This document shows positions 1-8,492 of a DNA stretch of 64,000 nucleotides, in pieces (the stretch's first letter is position 1; each line of letters starts with the position of its first letter). This DNA comes from Cyanobacteria bacterium CYA. GTDB lineage: Bacteria > Planctomycetota > Phycisphaerae > Phycisphaerales > UBA1924. Where the stretch lies: NCBI GenBank assembly GCA_008363215.1, contig RHKP01000010.1, forward strand, positions 1-64,000, read 5' to 3'. A model generated the notes under the pieces. It searched no databases. It saw nothing but the letters and a program-made list of their open reading frames with translations, and was not told the origin of the DNA. Both the position numbers and the translations under genes were made by a program.

Positions 1-99
1 AACGACGACGCCAGGCCCTTCACCTGGACCGCCGACGCCGATACCATCCTCCGACGCATCGCCAGGAATCATGCGACTTTCACAAAGTCAGTACACTAG
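1..99 (+). mobile_element. 3' end of an IS630-type transposase gene (cut by the window edge)
   Basis: Frame 1 reads 32 codons from the window edge to a TAG at 97-99. The peptide contains PFTWTADADTILRRIAR, which resembles the C-terminal end of IS630/Tc1-family DDE transposases (typically PFxWTxxADxIL..IAR). The catalytic DDE region would lie upstream of the window. Only about 30 residues are visible, so the family call rests on one motif. Whether the element is intact cannot be judged here. The right terminal inverted repeat should lie within the next few tens of bases. Confidence 0.6.
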
Positions 100-375
100 A
101 AGCGAGGCGATGAACCGGGGCGCGTCGACCCACCGCCCAGGTACCACCTCTTCACTGGCCAGGCTGGCATCGGTGGATCTGGCCAGGGAGGAAGCGGCGG
201 AAACGCTGGCAACGGACATTACGGCGGCACCGGCGGCGCCGGCGGCGGGGCCGTCAACGGTCAGTCAGGCGACGAGCCTCTGCCACAGGGCCTGCCCGAA
301 GATCGGAAGCAAGACGACGGCGACGGGCCGTCGTCCGATGAAAGTCCTTCCGGGGAAGAAGACAACGGAGGGTGA
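100..375 (+). pseudogene. Gly-rich ORF remnant between the transposase and the secreted protein gene
   Basis: Directly after the transposase TAG, the same frame stays open for 91 codons to a TGA at 373-375, one base before the ATG at 377. The peptide has a Gly/Asn-rich centre (GGSGGNAGNGHYGGTGGAGG, about residues 30-50) and then an acidic, hydrophilic tail. I see no convincing start codon. The simplest reading is the 3' part of a gene whose 5' part was displaced by the insertion element. The tight coupling to the next gene suggests they once formed an operon. An alternative is that it is only open non-coding sequence. Confidence 0.4.
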
Positions 376-376
376 C

Positions 377-919
377 ATGAACAGGTTTCACGCGTTCATC
401 TTGACCATCTCCTCTGCCGCCGTGGCGACGCCAGTCTTCGCACAAAGCGCGGAGGTCTCTGCCGGGCACCTATTCACGTCCGGCGTGGCGAACGTGTCGG
501 GGTACGTGCGCACCGACCGCTTCGCCGTCGGCCCGCGTGGGGTGGTCTACGCCGATGAAGACCTGATCGTCGATTCGTCTGGTCCGATCGTCATCGACGG
601 CACCCTCCAGGCGCAGGATGGAACCGCTTTCGGTGCAGGGACCAGTGCCGCGAGCATTGCCCTCGTTTCAGATACCGCCATCATCATTCGCGGCGACGTG
701 GTTGCCGGTGACGGTGCCGACGGCGTGTTTCCGTCACAATCGGGGGGCCGTGGGACGAGTTTCTACCTTGAGGCGCCAATCGTCATTTTCGAGTTGGCGA
801 GTTTGAGGGCGGGCGACGGCGGCGTCTCCGTCGCCAGCCAGCCCGCACAAGTCACGTTCGGCACGGCATCGGGCTCGAGCACGGCGTCCGACAACGGCGG
901 GCTGAGCCTGGCGGCGTAA
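377..919 (+). CDS. Small secreted protein of unknown function
   Basis: A 180-aa protein with an N-terminal signal peptide (MNRFHAF..., cleavage probably after VFA-Q near residue 22). I chose ATG 377 because GGAGGG lies at 367-372 and the signal peptide begins there; an upstream in-frame extension to 71 has no such features. The mature part is rich in Gly, Ala, Val and Asp with short beta-strand-like stretches and phrases such as SSGPIVIDG and RGDVVAGDGADG, reminiscent of right-handed beta-helix or surface proteins. It is short for such a fold. A strong terminator follows. No family is recognised. Confidence 0.6.
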   Translation: MNRFHAFILTISSAAVATPVFAQSAEVSAGHLFTSGVANVSGYVRTDRFAVGPRGVVYADEDLIVDSSGPIVIDGTLQAQDGTAFGAGTSAASIALVSDTAIIIRGDVVAGDGADGVFPSQSGGRGTSFYLEAPIVIFELASLRAGDGGVSVASQPAQVTFGTASGSSTASDNGGLSLAA

Positions 920-953
920 CGAGAGCAGCAAAACAGTAACGCAACAGAGCAGC
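920..953 (+). repeat. AGCAGCAAA-type short repeat
   Basis: The stretch after the stop codon contains AGCAGCAAAACAG and AGAGCAGCAAAG, close in style to the repeats inside valS (5441-5474) and around the four-helix-bundle pseudogene (57115-57149 and the inverse at 57525-57571). It is a degenerate copy, so membership of the same family is an inference from pattern. Confidence 0.4.
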
Positions 954-982
954 AAAGGGAGCGGCCCGGGCCGCTCCTTTCT
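954..982 (+). terminator. Rho-independent terminator after the secreted protein gene
   Basis: A perfect 20-base palindrome (GGAGCGGCCCGGGCCGCTCC, 958-977) preceded by AAA and followed by TTT, so the stem can be extended by A:T pairs. It sits 35 bases after the stop codon at 919. The symmetric form could also act on minus-strand transcripts. Confidence 0.75.
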
Positions 983-1053
983 CATGCGCGGCAATCGGTT
1001 GTTCTCCGTCGGCTTGAAGCCGGTCCCGCGCTCCTCTGCGGGTTCGTCCAAGG

Positions 1054-1081
1054 AAAAGAGCCGCCCCGGGTGGGACGGCTC
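1054..1081 (-). terminator. Rho-independent terminator of tig
   Basis: On the minus strand a GAGCCG...CGGCTC stem (arms at 1076-1081 and 1058-1063) is followed by TTTT (complement of 1054-1057). It lies about 120 bases downstream of the trigger factor stop codon, with nothing recognisable in between. Confidence 0.65.
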
Positions 1082-1198
1082 CTGTGGGTGGGCGAATCAG
1101 TTATCGGAGAGGTCCTGGCCATGCAAAGCCATGCCACGGCACCTGAGGTTCTCCACCGCTTCCGGGGGAAGCGATCGACTCAGACGACCCGGCCCGCG

Positions 1199-2569
1199 TC
1201 AGGCCGTCGCTTCTTCCTTCATGATCCTGTTGAACTCGTCGGGCGACATCTCTTCGATCTGCGCCTTGGAGACGATTGCGTCGAGCGTCTTGTGTTCGCG
1301 GATCTGCTGGTAGATCTGCTGCACCTGACGGTTCTGGATCAGTTCCTGGCGCAGTTTCTCGGGGCGCTGGCCGCGTTCGATGGCCATCTGCGCGATGCGC
1401 CCGTTGATCTCGGCCTCCTCGACGCGGATATCCATCTGTTCGGCGGCCTTGGAGAGGATGAAGAAGAGTTTGAGTTCGCGCGTGGCCGCTTCACTCGATG
1501 CGGCGCGGAGTTCTGCAATGTGTTCTTCGATCTGCTGGGGGCTCACGCCGCGGTACATGAGTTCCATGCGACGGCGATAGAGCAGGCGGGCCGATTGTGA
1601 GGCTGTGAGGCGCTCGGGCAGCGCGAGGTCGACGTTGTCCATCAGGTGCTTGGCGACCTGCTGGCGCATGACGGTGGCCTGCTGGATGAGGGCGCGCTCG
1701 TTGAGGCGGCTGCGGACCATTTCGCGCAACTGTTCTTCGCTGCCCAGGCCGAAGCGGGCGACGACGTCACCCAACTGCGCCGGGATGATGCGGTCGACGC
1801 GATCGACCTTGAAGGTGATCGTCAGGTCGGCGCCGCGGACAGCCTCGACTTCGTGCTGCTCGGGGCCCTTGGTCCTGATGGTGGCAGTCTCGCCGGGCCT
1901 GGGCAGACCCAGTTGCGTCGCAAAGTCGTCGACCATGACGCCGAGGACCATGCCCCGGCCTGCTTTGTCAGTAGTCGGAACCTGGACGACGGCGCCTTCG
2001 ATGTTGTGGATCTCAGTGCCGTCAGCGGTGGTCATGATGCCGTGGCCGGTCAGATAGTCGCCGTTCTCGGGGGTTTCGCGCTCTTCGAGTTCGCCCTCGT
2101 TGATGAGGATCTTGTCGATCTCGCCCCCGACCATCTGGTCAGTGACCTCGGGGATGGGCTTGCGGATCTTGAGACCATCGAGAGCAGGAAGGTCAAACTC
2201 GGGCATGACCTCGACTTCGACGCTGAAGACGAAGGGCTTGCCCGCTTCGACTTCCAGGGCCTCCAGTTCGCTGGAGAACGGCTCACCGATGACCTTGAGA
2301 TGATGCTCTTCGACGGCCTGCTGAAAGGCGCCGGCGACCAACTGGCTCTTGGCCTCGCTGCGGACGGTCTGGCCGAAGCGCTTCTCGACCAGGCGGCGTG
2401 GAGCACGCCCCTTGCGGAAACCGGGCAACTGGGCCTCGACGGCCAGCATGTCCAGCGAGCCGGTGAGTTTCTCAGACACGGTGTCGGCGGGGATCTCGAA
2501 GTAGAGTTTCTTGCGGCTGGGGCCGGCGTCTTCGATGCGAACGTTGGACTGGACGGTTGCTTCTGCCAT
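1199..2569 (-). CDS. tig: Trigger factor (ribosome-associated chaperone and prolyl isomerase)
   Basis: A protein of about 456 aa matching trigger factor in length and order of parts. An N-terminal ribosome-binding domain carries the signature loop GFRKGRAP (about residues 50-57), which docks on ribosomal protein L23. A central FKBP-type PPIase region and a long helical C-terminal chaperone domain follow. It binds nascent chains at the exit tunnel and delays misfolding. I prefer the ATG at 2569: GGAG is 7 bases upstream, whereas for the ATG at 2575 it would be only 1 base away. In many bacteria tig is followed by clpP and clpX; here it is followed by a terminator, so it is probably a single-gene unit. 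Confidence 0.93.
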   Translation of the reverse strand: MAEATVQSNVRIEDAGPSRKKLYFEIPADTVSEKLTGSLDMLAVEAQLPGFRKGRAPRRLVEKRFGQTVRSEAKSQLVAGAFQQAVEEHHLKVIGEPFSSELEALEVEAGKPFVFSVEVEVMPEFDLPALDGLKIRKPIPEVTDQMVGGEIDKILINEGELEERETPENGDYLTGHGIMTTADGTEIHNIEGAVVQVPTTDKAGRGMVLGVMVDDFATQLGLPRPGETATIRTKGPEQHEVEAVRGADLTITFKVDRVDRIIPAQLGDVVARFGLGSEEQLREMVRSRLNERALIQQATVMRQQVAKHLMDNVDLALPERLTASQSARLLYRRRMELMYRGVSPQQIEEHIAELRAASSEAATRELKLFFILSKAAEQMDIRVEEAEINGRIAQMAIERGQRPEKLRQELIQNRQVQQIYQQIREHKTLDAIVSKAQIEEMSPDEFNRIMKEEATA

Positions 2570-2685
2570 GGACATTCTCCGCGCGTTGTTTGGTCCGCTG
2601 CGCCAGGACGCGCCCCCGACCCGCAGCGACGAGCCGGGTAGTGTACCCGCATCATTCAGAACGGACGCGGATCAGGGAGACCGGC

Positions 2686-3882
2686 TTACCCGCCCGGGTT
2701 CTCGGGCTTGGTGAGGCGCTCGATCACCCGGTCGGCGCGCTCCAGCCCCTCGGCCCGGGCGCGGGTCGCCAGTTCGAGGGCGCGGTCCCGCTGTCCGAGC
2801 CGTTCGGCCCACAACGCCGCATCGAGCATGATCTCGGGGTCGGCGGCGCCCGATGCCAGGGCGTCTTCGTAGCGGGTGAGCGCCTGCTCGGGTTGGCCGA
2901 GCAGGCCGAAGGCTTCGCCGGCCAGTTGCAGGGAGACGCGCGAGAAGCGGTCCTCGGGCTTGAGGGCATCGAGTGCCGCCAGCGCCTGCGGGGCCTGGGC
3001 CAGTCGGTTGCACGCGCGAGCCTGCATGTGCCGCCACGCCGGCTCGGTCGGCTCGATCGAGGTGGCCTTCTCGATGTGCTGCGAGGCCATGCGCGGCTCG
3101 CTCTGGCGTAACGCGATCTCTGCCAGCATGCCCCACGCGTTGGCAAGGTCGGGATCGAGGGAGACGGCCACCGTTGCCTGCGCCTTGGCCTGGTCGAGTT
3201 CGTCCCGCGCCAGGTACACCTGCGCGAGATTGAGCGGGTACGCGGCGTTGGAGCGGTCGGCCTGGTGTGCGGCGCCGAAGTGAGCGAGCGCCGAGTCGAG
3301 GTCGCCCAGCGAACGGGCCATGGAGCCGGCGGCAAACTCGAGGTCGGGCGCGCGCGGGCCGATTTCCAGGGCTTTGAGTTGCGCGTCGTAGGCCTCGCGG
3401 ATCAGAGCACGCTGGTCGGGCTGGCGGATCGACTTTGCCGCGTCGGGGTAGGCCAGCCGAATCAACAGATCCGCCCTTGCCAGCCAGAGCATCTGGTCGC
3501 GGGGAAACTGGGCCACGGCCTGATCGAGGATGGTCCGGGCCTTGTCGAGTTCCTCGGCTTGCACGGCAGTCTGCACCGAAGCAAGGATGGCTTCGACGGC
3601 GCGGAGAGTCGCCATCTCGGCGGTATCGGTCGCGCCAGCGGGCGGGCGCTGCGTCGGCGGGAAAAGTGCCGGCCCGAGCCGGGCGACGACGACGAGGTAG
3701 GCGCCGCCCAGCAGTACGGCGGCCACGAGCAGGACTGGCGTGCGCGGAAGGGCCGAGCCGCGACGCATGATCGGTGCAGCATCGCCAACTGGCGCCCACA
3801 CGGTGAGCCCGCGGCGCTGACCTGGAGTCGGGTCCGCGGCGCGCGGGGGGCGCGAAAGGGTGTGGGGGTTGAGGCCGAACAT
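2686..3882 (-). CDS. Membrane-anchored TPR-repeat protein
   Basis: A 398-aa protein with one N-terminal membrane segment (TPVLLVAAVLLGGAYLVVVA, about residues 48-67). The rest is built of helical pairs of TPR type, such as the stretch around LDKARTILDQAVAQFPRDQMLWLARADLLI and further copies to the C-terminus. TPR arrays serve as protein-binding scaffolds; the anchor places this one on the periplasmic side of the inner membrane. No enzymatic motif is seen. The start is uncertain: ATG 3768 (MRRGSALPR) just before the membrane segment is an alternative. It lies upstream of tig on the same strand, about 115 bases apart, and may be co-transcribed. Confidence 0.75.
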   Translation of the reverse strand: MFGLNPHTLSRPPRAADPTPGQRRGLTVWAPVGDAAPIMRRGSALPRTPVLLVAAVLLGGAYLVVVARLGPALFPPTQRPPAGATDTAEMATLRAVEAILASVQTAVQAEELDKARTILDQAVAQFPRDQMLWLARADLLIRLAYPDAAKSIRQPDQRALIREAYDAQLKALEIGPRAPDLEFAAGSMARSLGDLDSALAHFGAAHQADRSNAAYPLNLAQVYLARDELDQAKAQATVAVSLDPDLANAWGMLAEIALRQSEPRMASQHIEKATSIEPTEPAWRHMQARACNRLAQAPQALAALDALKPEDRFSRVSLQLAGEAFGLLGQPEQALTRYEDALASGAADPEIMLDAALWAERLGQRDRALELATRARAEGLERADRVIERLTKPENPGG

Positions 3883-3950
3883 ATCCAGACTCTATCGGGT
3901 CGCGTAAACTCTATCAGGCCGGTTCGGTGAATCGGGCCGGCGGCGGCAGA

Positions 3951-3974
3951 CCCGGCTCGGCGAGCCGGGGCACC
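3951..3974. repeat. Palindromic repeat, core CGGCTCGGCGAGCCG
   Basis: CCCGGCTCGGCGAGCCGGGG followed by CACC. The same core plus CACC recurs at 50927, 51564 and 51660. It lies just upstream of valS and is probably a REP-like dispersed element. Confidence 0.6.
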
Positions 3975-4002
3975 ACTATTCTCAGGCAGAAGGCGCGAAT
4001 TG

Positions 4003-7000
4003 ATGCCGAGTGAAGGGCTGAGCAAGGCGTATCGACCCGAGGAGCACGAGGGGCGGATCTGGCAGCGCTGGATTGATGCCGACGCCTTTCATGCCGACCC
4101 GCACCGAGTTCTGGCGGGAGAGGCCGAGCCGTACTGCATTCTGATTCCGCCGCCGAACGTGACGGCGGCGCTGCACCTTGGACACGCGCTGAACAACACG
4201 TTGCAGGATGTGCTGGCGCGTGCCCACCGGATGATGGGGTTTGAGACGCTGTGGATGCCGGGGACCGACCACGCGGGCATTGCGACGCAGACAGTGGTGG
4301 ACAAGCGGCTTCAGGCGGCCGGCGAGCCGTCGATCGCGCAGTTGCGGCAGGTTGACGGCGGGCGTGAGCGGTTCATCGAGAAGGTGCAGGCGTTCAAGGA
4401 CGAGTACGAGGCGCGGATCACCGACCAGTTGAAGGCGATGGGCTGCTCGTGCGACTGGAAGCGGCAGCGCTTCACGATGGACCCGGTGTGCGCGCGGGCC
4501 GTGCGCGAGGCGTTTTTCCGGCTTTTCCGGGCGGGGCTGATCGAGCGCGGCAAGCGCCTGGTGAACTGGGACCCGGTGTCGCAGACGGCGCTGGCCGACG
4601 ATGAGGTGGAGATGAAGGAAGTGGACGGCGCGTTCTACTACATGCGCTATCCGCTGGTGCATCCATCGCAAAACGCCAACGATCCCAAAGACGCGCAGGA
4701 GGTCACATGGTCGGAACTGGCCGCCAAGGGGTATCCCGGCGCGCACGAGATGCCTGAGGACGAGCCGGCGTGGGTGACCGTCGCGACGACAAGGCCTGAA
4801 ACCTACCTGGGCGATACGGCCGTGGCGGTCAACCCGAAGGACCCGCGAGCACGGGCGCTGGCCGGACTGAAGGTGCAGTTGCCGATCGTGGGGCGGATCA
4901 TCCCGATCATCGAGGACGAGTACGTGGTGCTGCCGCTGCGGTATCCGTGGGAGACCGAGGAGCAGGCCGACATGCGGCGCGATGAGGCCGAGCCGATCGA
5001 CCCCAAGGCGCTGATGGCAACGGGCTTTCTCAAGGTGACACCGGCGCACGATCCCAATGACTGGGAGATCGGTCGTCGGCACAGGCTCGACGTGATCAAC
5101 GTCATGGCTCCCGACGCGTCGATCAGCGATGCACACGGCTGGAACGCGGCAAGCCGCGGCGAAGAAGGGCACATCTTCTTCGGCAAGTCGCGCGAAGAGG
5201 CGCGGGAGTTGGTGGTCAAAGAGTTCAAGGCCCGACAACTGCTCGAACAGGTCAAGCCGCACCGGCACTCGGTCGGGCACAGTTATCGCAGCCACGCGAT
5301 GATCGAGCCGTACCTGAGCGACCAGTGGTATGTGAAGGTGACGGACGATCGACTGCGCGGCGAGGCGCAGCGGGCGCTGCGGGTCGAGCAGCGGAGTGAG
5401 GAGAGTCTGCGCGCGTGGCCGGAGAGCCGGCCGGAGGAGGAACAGCAAAGCAGCAAAGCAGCAAAGCAGCAGATCAGGAACAAGACGTCGGAATCAGGTT
5501 CCTCCGGTTTGCCATCTGCTGATTTGCCATGTGCTGGTTTGCGTTCTGGCGACGCCTGCATGTCCTTCTACCCATCTCGCTACGCCAAGACGTACGAGAT
5601 GTGGCACGACAACCTGCGCGACTGGTGCATCAGCCGTCAGTTGTGGTGGGGGCATCGGATTCCGGTGTGGAGCGCGGCTTCCAATGCGGAAGACACGCGG
5701 GCGACGCTGGATCGGATGGGACTGGATTGGCCGAAAGACAACGAACTGATTTTTGAACAGGCAGATGACCGTGGCAATGTCTACATGGTCACACGTGTGG
5801 TGTTCGATGCGAACTCGCGTGAAAGCCGCTCGTTCTGCTGCATTGCGCCGGGACGGGCTGAGATTGAGGCAGAGGTCGAGCGTCTGGGCTTCGAGCAAGA
5901 CCCCGACGTCCTCGACACCTGGTTCTCCTCGGCCCTCTGGCCTCTTTCCACGCTCGGCTGGCCGGATGCGAAGGCCGCTGCGGCGGACACCGGCATCGCC
6001 GACTTCGACGCCCTGCTCGAGGCCTTCAACCCGACCAGCGTGCTGTGCACGGCACGCGAGATCATCACGCTGTGGGTCAGCCGCATGGTGATGTTCAATC
6101 GCTTCTTCCGGGGCAACATTGGGGGCATGGGCCTCTCGCCCGTGGCCGATGGAGCGGGAGATGCACACGGGCCGGACGCCCGTGCGACCGCCGGCCCCGT
6201 CCCCTTCAAGGACGTCTTCATCCACGCCATGATCCAGGATGGCGAAGGGCGCAAGATGTCCAAGTCGCTGGGCAACGGCGTCGATCCGCTCGACATCATC
6301 CACACGCACGGGGCCGACGCGATGCGGTTCACGCTCGTGCAGATGACCACGCAGACGCAGGACGTGCGCATGCCCGTCGAGCGTGACGAGAAGACCGGGC
6401 GGAACACCAGCCCGAAGTTCGACATCGGGCGCAACTTCTGCAACAAACTCTGGAACGCTGCGCGGTTTGCGCTGAGCAATCTGCCGGCAGATCCTCCCCC
6501 TCGGGGGCAGGGGCCCGCGATGGTGGAGGCGGCCGCGATCGACCCCGCCTCGCTTCCGCTGGCTGATCGCTGGATGCTCTCGCGCCTGGCTGAGGCGACC
6601 GAGCAGGCGACCAGCGCCATCGCCGGTTATCAGTTCAACGTCTACGCCCAGTCGATGTACGACCTGCTGTGGCGCGACTTCTGCGACTGGTACCTCGAAG
6701 CGATCAAGCCGACGGTGAAGACCAATCCCGCGCAGCAGGCTTGCCTGCGGGCGGTGCTCGACGCGATCCTGCGCCTGCTGCACCCGATCGCGCCGTTCAT
6801 TTCCGAGGCGATTCACGAGAAGGTCAGTGAGGTGTCGCTGCCGCCCATCACCGGCCTGGGCTTGGCGCCGGCGAGGAAGTCGGTGCTCGCGACGGCCGGC
6901 TGGCCGCGTGTCGATGCGCACCTGCGCGACCTCGCGGCGGTCGAGCAGTTCGAGCGTATGCGCACGCTGGTCAACTCGATCCGCGAGGTGCGCGCCCAGC

Positions 7001-7392
7001 ACCAGGTCCAGCCGAAACGAATTGTTACGCTGCACGCGGACGCGGCGCTGCTCACGCAGATCGGCACGGTGTGCGGCCTGGTCGAGACGCTGGCCGGCGT
7101 GGCGATGAGCGACGGCTCGCCCGATGGGGCGTCGGCGGCCTTTGCCTTCGAGCAGCGCGAGTATCGCCTGAGCAATCTGGCCGATGCGATCGATACCAGG
7201 GCCGAGCGCGATCGCCTTTCACGTGAACTCGACGCACTCGACAAGTCGATCTTCGCACTCGAGAAGCGGCTTCAGAACCCCGGCTACACCGAGAAGGCGC
7301 CGGCCCATCTGGTGCAGCAGACGCGCGATGAACTGACGCAGAAGCAGCGAGATCGCGAGGCGCTGGTGGCCGCGTTGGAGACGGTGCATTGA
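4003..7392 (+). CDS. valS: Valyl-tRNA synthetase with two in-frame repeat insertions
   Basis: A class Ia aminoacyl-tRNA synthetase that charges tRNA-Val. The HIGH-type motif is HLGH (about residues 58-61), the KMSKS motif is intact near residue 751, and the editing domain lies between (TTRPETYLGDTAV). The C-terminus is the anticodon-binding domain plus the ValS coiled-coil arm. ATG 4003 is chosen; a TTG at 4000 is also in frame. At about 1129 aa it is longer than the usual 880-950. The excess includes two low-complexity insertions, about residues 478-520 (Gln/Ser/Lys-rich, encoded by AGCAAAGCAGC repeats) and about 706-732 (Gly/Ala-rich, encoded by a double palindrome just before KMSKS). Catalytic motifs are intact, so the enzyme is probably functional. 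Confidence 0.95.
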   Translation: MPSEGLSKAYRPEEHEGRIWQRWIDADAFHADPHRVLAGEAEPYCILIPPPNVTAALHLGHALNNTLQDVLARAHRMMGFETLWMPGTDHAGIATQTVVDKRLQAAGEPSIAQLRQVDGGRERFIEKVQAFKDEYEARITDQLKAMGCSCDWKRQRFTMDPVCARAVREAFFRLFRAGLIERGKRLVNWDPVSQTALADDEVEMKEVDGAFYYMRYPLVHPSQNANDPKDAQEVTWSELAAKGYPGAHEMPEDEPAWVTVATTRPETYLGDTAVAVNPKDPRARALAGLKVQLPIVGRIIPIIEDEYVVLPLRYPWETEEQADMRRDEAEPIDPKALMATGFLKVTPAHDPNDWEIGRRHRLDVINVMAPDASISDAHGWNAASRGEEGHIFFGKSREEARELVVKEFKARQLLEQVKPHRHSVGHSYRSHAMIEPYLSDQWYVKVTDDRLRGEAQRALRVEQRSEESLRAWPESRPEEEQQSSKAAKQQIRNKTSESGSSGLPSADLPCAGLRSGDACMSFYPSRYAKTYEMWHDNLRDWCISRQLWWGHRIPVWSAASNAEDTRATLDRMGLDWPKDNELIFEQADDRGNVYMVTRVVFDANSRESRSFCCIAPGRAEIEAEVERLGFEQDPDVLDTWFSSALWPLSTLGWPDAKAAAADTGIADFDALLEAFNPTSVLCTAREIITLWVSRMVMFNRFFRGNIGGMGLSPVADGAGDAHGPDARATAGPVPFKDVFIHAMIQDGEGRKMSKSLGNGVDPLDIIHTHGADAMRFTLVQMTTQTQDVRMPVERDEKTGRNTSPKFDIGRNFCNKLWNAARFALSNLPADPPPRGQGPAMVEAAAIDPASLPLADRWMLSRLAEATEQATSAIAGYQFNVYAQSMYDLLWRDFCDWYLEAIKPTVKTNPAQQACLRAVLDAILRLLHPIAPFISEAIHEKVSEVSLPPITGLGLAPARKSVLATAGWPRVDAHLRDLAAVEQFERMRTLVNSIREVRAQHQVQPKRIVTLHADAALLTQIGTVCGLVETLAGVAMSDGSPDGASAAFAFEQREYRLSNLADAIDTRAERDRLSRELDALDKSIFALEKRLQNPGYTEKAPAHLVQQTRDELTQKQRDREALVAALETVH
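5441..5474 (+). repeat. AGCAAAGCAGC repeat inside valS, left arm
   Basis: Tandem units of about nine bases (CAGCAAAG repeated four times) inside the valS reading frame. The last unit, GCAAAGCAGCAGAT (5461-5474), is matched on the opposite strand by ATCTGCTGATTTGC at 5513-5526 with one mismatch, giving an inverted pair with a 38-base spacer. The inserted stretch does not break the frame. Confidence 0.7.
6126..6184. repeat. Double palindrome (REP-like) inside valS
   Basis: Two short palindromes lie 21 bases apart: CATGGGC/GCCCGTG (6126-6132 with 6138-6144, one G:T pair) and CACGGGC/GCCCGTG (6166-6172 with 6178-6184, perfect). They encode a Gly/Ala/Asp-rich loop absent from ordinary valyl-tRNA synthetases, just before the KMSKS region. 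Confidence 0.6.
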
Positions 7393-8309
7393 AGCCGCGG
7401 GCTGGAGTGTGCATCGTGTCGGCATTGCTGGCGATGCAAGGCTGCGGGCGCGGGTCGGTACGGCACGCATCCGATGCGCTGGTGCGCTTTGAGAGCCCCT
7501 GGTCGGGTGGCGGCGTCAGCGGTCGGCTCTACGTCACGCCTCGCGTGCGCTTGTTCACCAACATAAGCAGCCGGTCACTGCGCACACGTTTGCCTCTGGT
7601 GCTCGAATACACCATCAGCGGCTTTTCGCGCTTCTGGCCGGGACCATTGCCCGACGTGGAGTTGGAAGTGGTCGTGTACGACTCGCTCGAGTCGTGGCGA
7701 GGGGCCGTGCACGATCGCTTCGGCGTCGAGCCCGGCGAGGGGTTGGAGCGCGGGGCGGCCACGGCTCGCGGCGTGAGCCTGCTCCACGATATCGGCGAAG
7801 ACGCGACGCTGATTCTGGCGGCGCATGAGGTCTGGCACGCCTACGCGCAGCGCGTGCTCGTGCATCCACTGCCTGTGGCGCTCGATGAAGCCATCGCCTG
7901 CGCCGCCGAGGGCATGCGCTGGGAGGGCGCCGCCCCGACGCTTTCCTACACTTCCAACCCCGCGCGGGCGGCTCACCTGCGACGGCTGATTGACGAGAGA
8001 CGCCTGGGCACGCTGGCGATGCACATGGAGCACGGCCCGGTCGAGTTGAGCGGCGACGCGGCCCTGCTTGACGACTACTACGCCCGGGCCTGGTGCCTGG
8101 GAATCATGCTGCTGGATTCCGATCAGGTCGCTGTCGAGCGAGGGCTCAAGCGCCTGATCGCCGACGCGCGCGTGGGCCAGCGCACCGTCGAGGCCACCGG
8201 CTCGGGCAGGGAGATGCTCGAACAGCTCGGCTCGCGATACTTCGAACGACATCCGGAAGACATGGAAGATCTCTGGCAGCGGACTGCCCGGCGGCTGGCG
8301 GGCGGTTGA
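7389..8309 (+). CDS. Putative HExxH metallopeptidase lipoprotein
   Basis: A 306-aa protein starting at TTG 7389, overlapping the valS stop by four bases, which suggests translational coupling. The N-terminus resembles a lipoprotein signal (VSALLAMQGC), with the lipid-modified Cys near residue 19. The sequence LAAHEVWHAY contains an HExxH zinc motif (near residue 142), followed about 20 residues later by LDEAIACAAEG, where a Glu could act as third ligand as in gluzincins. No known family is recognised beyond this motif. The product would be an envelope-anchored zinc protease-like protein. Confidence 0.65.
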   Translation: MKPRAGVCIVSALLAMQGCGRGSVRHASDALVRFESPWSGGGVSGRLYVTPRVRLFTNISSRSLRTRLPLVLEYTISGFSRFWPGPLPDVELEVVVYDSLESWRGAVHDRFGVEPGEGLERGAATARGVSLLHDIGEDATLILAAHEVWHAYAQRVLVHPLPVALDEAIACAAEGMRWEGAAPTLSYTSNPARAAHLRRLIDERRLGTLAMHMEHGPVELSGDAALLDDYYARAWCLGIMLLDSDQVAVERGLKRLIADARVGQRTVEATGSGREMLEQLGSRYFERHPEDMEDLWQRTARRLAGG

Positions 8310-8432
8310 TCCCGCATCGACTCGAAACCCGCGCACCCTGGGACGCCGGACCTTTGTGAGCAGTCGAACACGGGTCCGGGTCGGCACCGCCCGGTACCTC
8401 GGGAGTTCCTGTTGCATACGACGCAGAGATCT

Positions 8433-8454
8433 GCCCGCTCCCTCGCGGGCTCTT
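8433..8454. terminator. Hairpin between convergent genes, resembling a dispersed repeat
   Basis: GCCCGC/GCGGGC (8433-8438 with 8445-8450) with a 6-base loop, followed by TCTT on the plus strand. It lies between the convergent metallopeptidase-like and MFS genes. The segment CTCCCTCGCGGGCTCTTCGG closely resembles CTCCCTCGCTGGCGCTTCGG at 51633, so it may be a repeat serving as a terminator. Confidence 0.45.
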
Positions 8455-8492
8455 CGGGCTCATAGAAGTCGCGTTGTCGGGCCCGGTCTCCC

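Noticed and set aside
3982-5448. A 488-codon minus-strand open frame opposite valS
   Set aside because: Antisense shadow of valS with Arg/His/Leu-biased composition.
5441-5475. The CAGCAAAG repeats in valS as a CRISPR array
   Set aside because: Units are only about nine bases without unique spacers, lie within a coding frame, and no cas genes are present.
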